12,500 nucleotides of DNA, from the NCBI GenBank assembly GCA_015478945.1, contig JABUQX010059992.1, positions 1-12,500 on the forward strand, written 5' to 3'. This document shows positions 6,961 through 12,500 of the stretch, one piece after another. Origin of the DNA: Trachelipus rathkii. Lineage: Eukaryota > Arthropoda > Malacostraca > Isopoda > Trachelipodidae. Positions within the stretch are counted from its first letter, which is position 1. Each line of letters opens with the position of its first letter. The notes beneath the pieces were generated by a model, which was not told where the DNA came from, did not search any database, and saw only the letters and a program-made list of their open reading frames with translations. A program made the translations under genes and the position numbers.

Positions 6961-7490
6961 AGAAGAGTATTTTAAAAAGATAAAATCTAAAATGTAAGAA
7001 ACAATATAAAAACATTAGAATAACCAGGAATGAAATAAAATACATATAAAATTAATAAAAACACAAAAAGCTAATTAACAAGATTTCAGAAAACTAGTAC
7101 ACATAAGATACTACTCACACATAAGATACTATAAACTGAGAACATAACAAATATACAACTATTATGACATAAAATCAAATAAATAAACTTAAAAATATGA
7201 AAAATATAAACAGAGCATAAAGAACATTAAAACATATGAGCACCATAAAATTAACCTTTCACAAATAAATTATTTGATGATAAAGTAATTTAATTCTTAT
7301 CCAAACTATCGAAATCATATCTATTGTTTATTCAAAGATCAAAACTAAACCAATGCTTAAGCAACATCATATAAAATTAGATTTAAGCTACGAACTAGAA
7401 AAACAACATATCACAATACCACTAATAATGATGCTCTAAGATTATTTGTACTTCTGATTAGACACAGAAAATAAGTTGCACACTTCCCAA
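6961..7490. other. A-rich non-coding stretch, nothing recognised
   Basis: Strongly A-rich on the + strand with frequent stops in all frames. No gene, RNA or mobile-element signature is visible. The only local structure is a short tandem duplication at 7099-7131. Confidence 0.6.
7099..7131 (+). repeat. 15-bp direct duplication
   Basis: ACACATAAGATACTA occurs at 7099-7113 and again at 7117-7131, with 3 bp between. A local slip duplication is the simplest reading. Confidence 0.9.
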
Positions 7491-7960
7491 ACAATTAAAA
7501 TGATGTGCACATATCATGATGAATTTATGTCTAGAAAACCCCTGGCATTTTGACTCTCTTAAGTCCCTACTTCTAAGCCAACGACACACTTACTACTTCG
7601 CTTACCTATCCGGCACTTGCAGCGCGTCATTTAACGTCTCTTCGCCGATAAGACAATATTACAAAATCCCATCAAAGGAATTTTGTAAACGCCACCAGTC
7701 TTTTCAAATTTAGTGGTTCTATTATTTTTATCAAAATTTGTGATAAGGTATCCGGAAAACTGAATACTATAGTGATGTCAAATAGGTTTTAAGACATAAA
7801 TTTAAATGTCACGTAGTTGAGCGTGAGAATGGGAAATGACTTTAAGCTGTTACTCCGATTTAGAAAAGTGAAATTTTGTTGTCTCACAGTTACTCCACAA
7901 ACTCGCTAGACATACATAGCCTCGTTTGTATTTCTTATGAATTACAAAATCTTCTGGATC
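7491..7960. other. Island of balanced base composition, no gene recognised
   Basis: Unlike its surroundings this stretch has ordinary amounts of all four bases; 7801-7860 holds 17 A, 20 T, 15 G and 8 C. A 65-codon open frame at 7516-7713 has no motif I know and no start context of note, so I do not call it a gene. Minor inverted repeats exist (TTATCA and TGATAA near 7730-7746). It may be a unique genomic segment or an unrecognised transposon fragment. Confidence 0.5.
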
Positions 7961-8496
7961 CAGTCAAAGATCCTCTTTCTACACTGTTAGAAAAGAACTA
8001 GACCACTACATACTCCATCTTCATATGGAGGACTACCACACTACATCTAGGACATCCGCACTCTCCAAAAACACATGGCATCTAAACATAACATTACTTT
8101 CTCTAATAAGTGAACAGAGGCATGAGTCAGAGAAAAAATATATGTAGCAATTGGATTACAGATAACTAGTAGCTTGGCTTGCGATACAACACACACTATT
8201 TAACAAGAATAAAAGAAGTTACTGTCCCTCTGCCAATCAAATATAGAATGTCAAAAATAGGAACAAGACATACACACTCATACCTATGGTGTATTCAATC
8301 AAACGTAAAATAATTCCTGATAACGAAGTGAGAGTCTATACAATTTGAAGAAGGAAATCATCTATCGGAACACGGCATCGTACGGACAACAGTAATGAAA
8401 CACCTCCTCAACATATCTCTTCCATAAACAACTTTGAAAAAGCCAGAGGGGCCTGGTGGAAATGGATCTGGATCACAACATCATATCACCAACTCT

Positions 8497-8515
8497 TCCG
8501 CGACACTCACGCGGA
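8497..8515. repeat. GC-rich hairpin
   Basis: TCCGCG (8497-8502) pairs with CGCGGA (8510-8515) around the 7-base loop ACACTCA. It is one of the few GC-rich spots in the right half of the window. Confidence 0.6.
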
Positions 8516-8580
8516 CTCTCAGACTCACTCGCCCCCCATCCACTTTGCACTCCAATAATCCATGTACGAAAGTCACAACA

Positions 8581-8594
8581 AGCTTATATAAGCT
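8581..8594. repeat. 14-bp perfect palindrome
   Basis: AGCTTATATAAGCT is identical to its own reverse complement. It contains a TATATAA word, but no gene follows on either strand that would make it a promoter. Confidence 0.7.
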
Positions 8595-8830
8595 CTAAAA
8601 GGCGTAAAAAACACCAATTCTTGAGACATACAAATACGTAGACAATTAATAAAATTGGGAATCGGTAAAACAAAGGAAAATCCCAATGTTAAGAGGAAAT
8701 AACAAAAAATCTGATAAAATTCAAAACGAGTGGGCGATTGGACCACAACACTCTCTGCTAACCAAAATACAGTAACATCAACCAAAAAACTACAGTCTAA
8801 GCCAAGCTGCATTACAGAATAAAACAATCT

Positions 8831-9050
8831 TACAATAATTTGATCTAAATATTCACTAATATATCAATATAATACATAACACTATCATATAACATAATAT
8901 ATACTACTACTATGTACCTATAAAATACCACCACTATTATACATATACCCACACTCACTAGTATATACTACTATATAACTACCACACAACTAACACTCAA
9001 AACATACTAATACAAACAACAACAAAAAACAAAAAAAAAAACCAATATAA
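8831..9050. repeat. Second degenerate TA/C low-complexity block
   Basis: Words such as ATATA, CACTA, ACTACTA and ACC dominate and G is rare, as in 6546-6960. It ends in an A-rich run. Confidence 0.65.
9012..9043 (+). repeat. A-rich run with (CAA) words
   Basis: CAAACAACAACAAAAAAC is followed by an uninterrupted run of 11 A. It could be a decayed poly-A tail of a retroposed sequence, but no recognisable element lies upstream, so simple low complexity is as likely. Confidence 0.6.
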
Positions 9051-11030
9051 GTAACAAATTATTCAGAGAACACAAAACCGACGCATTAACAAACAGAAAT
9101 CGTTAAAAATTTCATGCATTTCTTATACTAACATTAAATATATGTTAATATGTTGACATACACTTGTGATACATTGCTAGTACCTAAAAGACTCCATCTC
9201 ACAATATTATCTTCTCTTCATAATAAACTTCTTTATACAGATATACTGCTAATATATGTCTTCGATAACACACTTCACTAGACAAACTAGGACCGAAACA
9301 AGCTAAACAGAACCTAGCAACCGAAACAGTTAACAAGACAAAAGCTCTACCTGAACACGGAGCACACACAAGGTCTTAGAGTGTTGCAGGTCCAGTTCCT
9401 CAAACCACGACCTAGTCGCAAAACGCACTCTAATGATAACAATAAGAAAAGGCTACAGTACACATCCCACGGATGCACAAAAGCAAGTAAAATCTTTTTT
9501 ATACATCAAATAACTAACCAACTACAGCACAGATTAAACACTCAATTTACCGCAGTACTCAAAAAGTACTAGATATAACAGGATAGTGAGGACACCTAAT
9601 ACCCACACCCACTACATGCCTAAGAAAACGCTAAACAGTCCCACGCTTACACCACAGCACGCGAAAAGTACACTATTAACACGCATTCTCTAACAAAGCA
9701 CTAAATAAGACACCTTAACTTAAAAATTTCATATGGACAGGCAACCAAAGAACGCTATCTACACACTAATCATATAAGAATAAAAATACGTCACACGTAA
9801 TAATAAGCACTATTTCTTTGAGAACAATACTTCAGAAGGGCATGGATGACGCACTCTTCACAGCCATACATGACCACGACGAGACCTTCACCTTCTGCAA
9901 TCACCTCACACACACGGCGTAACCACATCCACCTACCACTCTCAAAAGACAACACAAAGAATCAAGTTAGTATAATCCAGCTCTCTGACACGCACAGGAG
10001 AAACGACATCTATCTACACAGTTAAGGCGAACATAACATACTACTAGACCAGAGTTAGCATCACACAACTAATCAATCTCAGAACTATACACAAATCTCA
10101 CTCAAGACAGCTGAACCTGTCAAGAATAACAGACATCACACACGACAGCATAAGTCAAATCAAGGAACAAAGATCATTGCTCGCGACCCCGAGTCGAAAG
10201 ACAAAACACCGTCAACTCACTCATAACCGTACGTAAAAACTAAATACCCCCACGTACACCATCACTCACCCACACTCCAATTGGCACAGAAAACATACAT
10301 CTCCTCAGGCTCACATAACCAGTAGAAGGGAGAAGGAGCAGCCGCAAAACAAGGCTCCAATATCCGGACAGAGACACATACACCAAGTTGTTCCATAGTC
10401 CATAATCAATGACTAACAGCCAACTGAAAACACAATCTCTAGACAAATCACAACAAATAAATACGGCCTACTACACTAAAAACACCCGCAAACGCAAATT
10501 CCCAACCCCTCAATCACCCGAAGACGATATATAAAAACAAAGAAAAACCAACATTAAGAAGCATTACGAATTAGAAAGCACAATTACCGAGAATATCACA
10601 CGAATATATATATCAAAGATCTAACTCTCGGGATTCCGCCACGACCATCAGACCCAGCTACAAGATCCAAACCCCACATATTATGTATAACTTTCTCTCT
10701 CTATTAAATCGCAACCCCACCAAAATCACAGTCCCATACCAACTCTGCGATTGAAGACTTAAAAAACTAGACACACACGCCTGTATACACAGAGCAACTT
10801 CTTACGGTATCTATATCAATAAAAAAAATCAAGCGCAACAATTCTGCTCTATCAGCGCAAATTTGTTGGTCCAGAAGACCACATTGTCTCCCTCATCCTA
10901 CACACTACTCAAACCTACGCACACGCACGCTCCATACATATACGTTTTATCTACTTCTACATCACATTAAATACTTCTCTTCAGCGCCAATCTCCATTTT
11001 TTCATCACACACTTTCTCACTCTCACTCAC
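9051..11030. other. A+C-rich non-coding stretch, no gene recognised
   Basis: Nearly 2 kb of sequence with more word variety than the low-complexity blocks, but still A over T and C over G on the + strand. Two open frames, 9381-9572 (+, 63 codons) and 10240-10446 (-, 68 codons), have no known motifs and stop-rich neighbourhoods. I looked for LINE polymerase wording on both strands and found none. I see no tRNA cloverleaf, terminal repeats or obvious period. Confidence 0.5.
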
Positions 11031-11460
11031 TCAATATAGTATAACTGCACTACCCCTACCTACCACACAGATACCTACCCCCTCACTACACTAATAAAAC
11101 TACTACCAAATATATAAATACATCACCCCCTACACTACTCGTAACCCAACTAACCATCATTACACACCCCTAACTACCTAATAGTCATCACTATATCAAT
11201 AACCCACTATACCCACCTACACCTACCAAGACCCATAAAACACAGACAACACAAAAACAAACCTAATAAACCACCCCAGCCATAAACCACACCTACCTCA
11301 ACAATACAAAATCATTACTCAAAAAATAAATATAAAAATCATAAATACATACTACATATAACATAAATAATAATAACCAATATAATTAAAACATAACAAA
11401 ACTATAATATAAAACAAAGAAATATTATACATATATAATATAATGCCACTACTAAACACT
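11031..11460. repeat. Extremely A+C-rich (G- and T-poor) low-complexity block
   Basis: This is the most skewed part of the window: 11221-11280 has 31 A, 22 C, 4 T and 3 G. Words such as CCTACC, ACTACC, CACTA and AACCC recur without a fixed period. The right part (about 11340-11460) grades into an A/T-rich version. Confidence 0.7.
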
Positions 11461-11552
11461 TTAAATAAAAAATACAAAATAGCATTGAAGACTCTACTAT
11501 ATGAATTTATTTTTTAACACAAAACTGAAAAATTACACAGATTGTAAATATC
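11461..11552. other. Small island of ordinary A/T-rich sequence
   Basis: About 90 bp with mixed words (GCATTGAAGACTCTACTA, GAATTTATTTTTTAACAC), unlike the low-complexity blocks on both sides. No function can be assigned. Confidence 0.4.
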
Positions 11553-11773
11553 ATATAATATAATATATAACTACAACTACCTAATACACTATATAATATA
11601 CAGTACAACCCTAATAAATACATATATAACACACTAAAAATTACTATAATAACATCATAACACTATAAAAACACATCAAACACTAAAAACCAAATCATAA
11701 TAACTAAATATATAATATACAAAATACAACAATAACCAATAACATAAATACCTAATCAATAAACAACTAGAAT
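11553..11773. repeat. Degenerate TA/C low-complexity block
   Basis: Repeated ATATAATA, CACTA, ATAAC and ACATC words with almost no G, ending abruptly at the G/T-rich patch. Confidence 0.6.
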
Positions 11774-11814
11774 AGTGTAGTGTAGTGTGTGTGTCGTAGT
11801 GTGTGTGTTGTGTG
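11774..11814 (-). repeat. G/T-rich microsatellite patch of opposite polarity
   Basis: GTGTAGTGTAGTGTGTGTGT and similar words fill 41 bp, with CGTA at the centre and (GT)n on both sides. Its reverse complement is made of the CACAC and ACTAC words that dominate the + strand around it, so it looks like the same kind of sequence in inverted orientation. Confidence 0.85.
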
Positions 11815-12500
11815 AAATAGATAACACCCCATATACCCTCCACACATCCAAAACTATAAAACAATAAAAATCACAAATGATAAAAATCTCCAAATTAACC
11901 CATAACATGCATTGATCACAAACAGTCGAAATTTCCAGCTTCCTCTATAAACATAATATCAAAACCTAGCACTATCAGATAGCTCTAATACCAAGAAAGA
12001 CTCAGCTCATCACAAATAGCCAGAACCTCTCATTATTATCTGGTTAATGAACTAATTTAATCTAGAACGGTCATTCAGAATCAACACACATACAAATTAC
12101 AATTATTCCAACCAAACAACCTATCCTAAGACTCACTAAAACAACCTTAACACCATCAAACCTTCAAATAGACACCATCACTCTAAACATCACAACTCAT
12201 TTACGACTCCTTAATCAAAATCTCCTTCACAACGCCAATACACATCACAACATCATCCGATACCCCATCCACTTCAATATCTGTCCACATTTACACCCAA
12301 CCACAACTATAAGCCCTACTAACACACTACAAACAACATTACACCTACATCCCAGGAGGAAGACCTCTAATAGCACCCCCTCACACTATAGCCTGAGATA
12401 CAACCACAAATAACTTCCTATCAGATAAACACGAAGAATTAACACATTACTCGGATGCAACTACGAATACCCAAATAAAATACTAATCTACTATAAACCT
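11815..12500. other. A+C-rich non-coding stretch to window end
   Basis: Skewed again; 12121-12180 has 26 A, 20 C, 12 T and 2 G. No sustained frame, RNA gene or repeat unit is seen. A short minus-strand word near 11978-11995 (TTGGTATTAGAGC) resembles a tRNA-primer site of LTR retrotransposons but lacks an LTR end beside it. Confidence 0.5.

Larger units (their letters stand above)
7961..8830. other. Non-coding mixed-composition stretch
   Basis: Moderately A- and C-rich with scattered GC-richer words. Short inverted repeats include CTCCAT (8013-8018) with ATGGAG (8025-8030). Open frames at 8456-8641 (+) and 8573-8827 (-) overlap each other, are short and show no recognisable family, so neither is called. 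Confidence 0.5.

Noticed and set aside
7516..7713. 65-codon open frame in the balanced island
   Set aside because: It has no recognisable domain, no supporting context and a length expected by chance.
10240..10446. 68-codon minus-strand frame
   Set aside because: It has no motif, no flanking gene structure, and lies in skewed non-coding sequence where minus-strand stops are depleted by composition.
11975..12000. LTR-retrotransposon primer-binding site (minus strand TTGGTATTAGAGC)
   Set aside because: It has one mismatch to the plant-type initiator-Met tRNA site, no LTR end (CA) precedes it, and no gag or pol wording follows. The host also appears to be an animal.
1..12500. CRISPR array, bacterial operons or riboswitches
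   Set aside because: The only regular array has ~279-bp units with TIRs, not short repeats with unique spacers. Nothing in the window suggests a prokaryote.

Overview
This window looks like intergenic, repeat-dominated DNA from an animal nuclear genome. I find no intact protein-coding gene and no RNA gene. Three things point to an animal, probably an arthropod and perhaps a decapod crustacean: very long (TA)n and (GA)n microsatellites, a tandem satellite, and a decayed non-LTR retrotransposon (LINE). The LINE's reverse-transcriptase wording resembles, from memory, elements that are abundant in crab and shrimp genomes. The host call is an inference; I could not search any database.

Layout. 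1-360 is a (TA)n tract. 361-3377 is a satellite of about 11 units with a period near 279 bp: four units on the + strand (361-1483), then seven in the opposite orientation (1484-3377). Each unit carries imperfect terminal inverted repeats of about 30 bp around a GC-richer core, joined to the next unit by an AT-rich linker of about 50 bp. It therefore reads as a MITE-like element that has become a satellite and contains an orientation switch. Next come another (TA)n tract (3376-3497) and a (GA)n tract (3498-3588).

3589-5903 is dominated by the LINE pseudogene on the + strand: a pre-RT linker, RT fingers, motif A, motif B, an intact YADD box and a thumb/connection start. It is broken by at least five frame changes and several stops. 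A separate sequence of about 370 bp (4543-4910) lies inside the RT domain, flanked by a 12-bp near-identical direct repeat that looks like a target-site duplication. The LINE is cut off at its 3' side by a third long (TA)n tract (5904-6545).

6546-12500 holds no recognisable gene. Most of it has a striking strand asymmetry (A far above T, C far above G on the + strand). Blocks of degenerate TA-derived low complexity alternate with blocks of higher complexity. A near-balanced island sits at about 7491-7960, and a 41-bp G/T-rich patch with opposite polarity lies at 11774-11814. Satellite copies differ mainly by one-base indels, and the LINE is frameshifted often, so part of the apparent decay and skew may be unpolished long-read consensus rather than biology.

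Nothing here functions together as a pathway. The coherent story is nested repeats: a LINE hit by another insertion, bounded by microsatellites, beside an inverted satellite array built from a TIR element.
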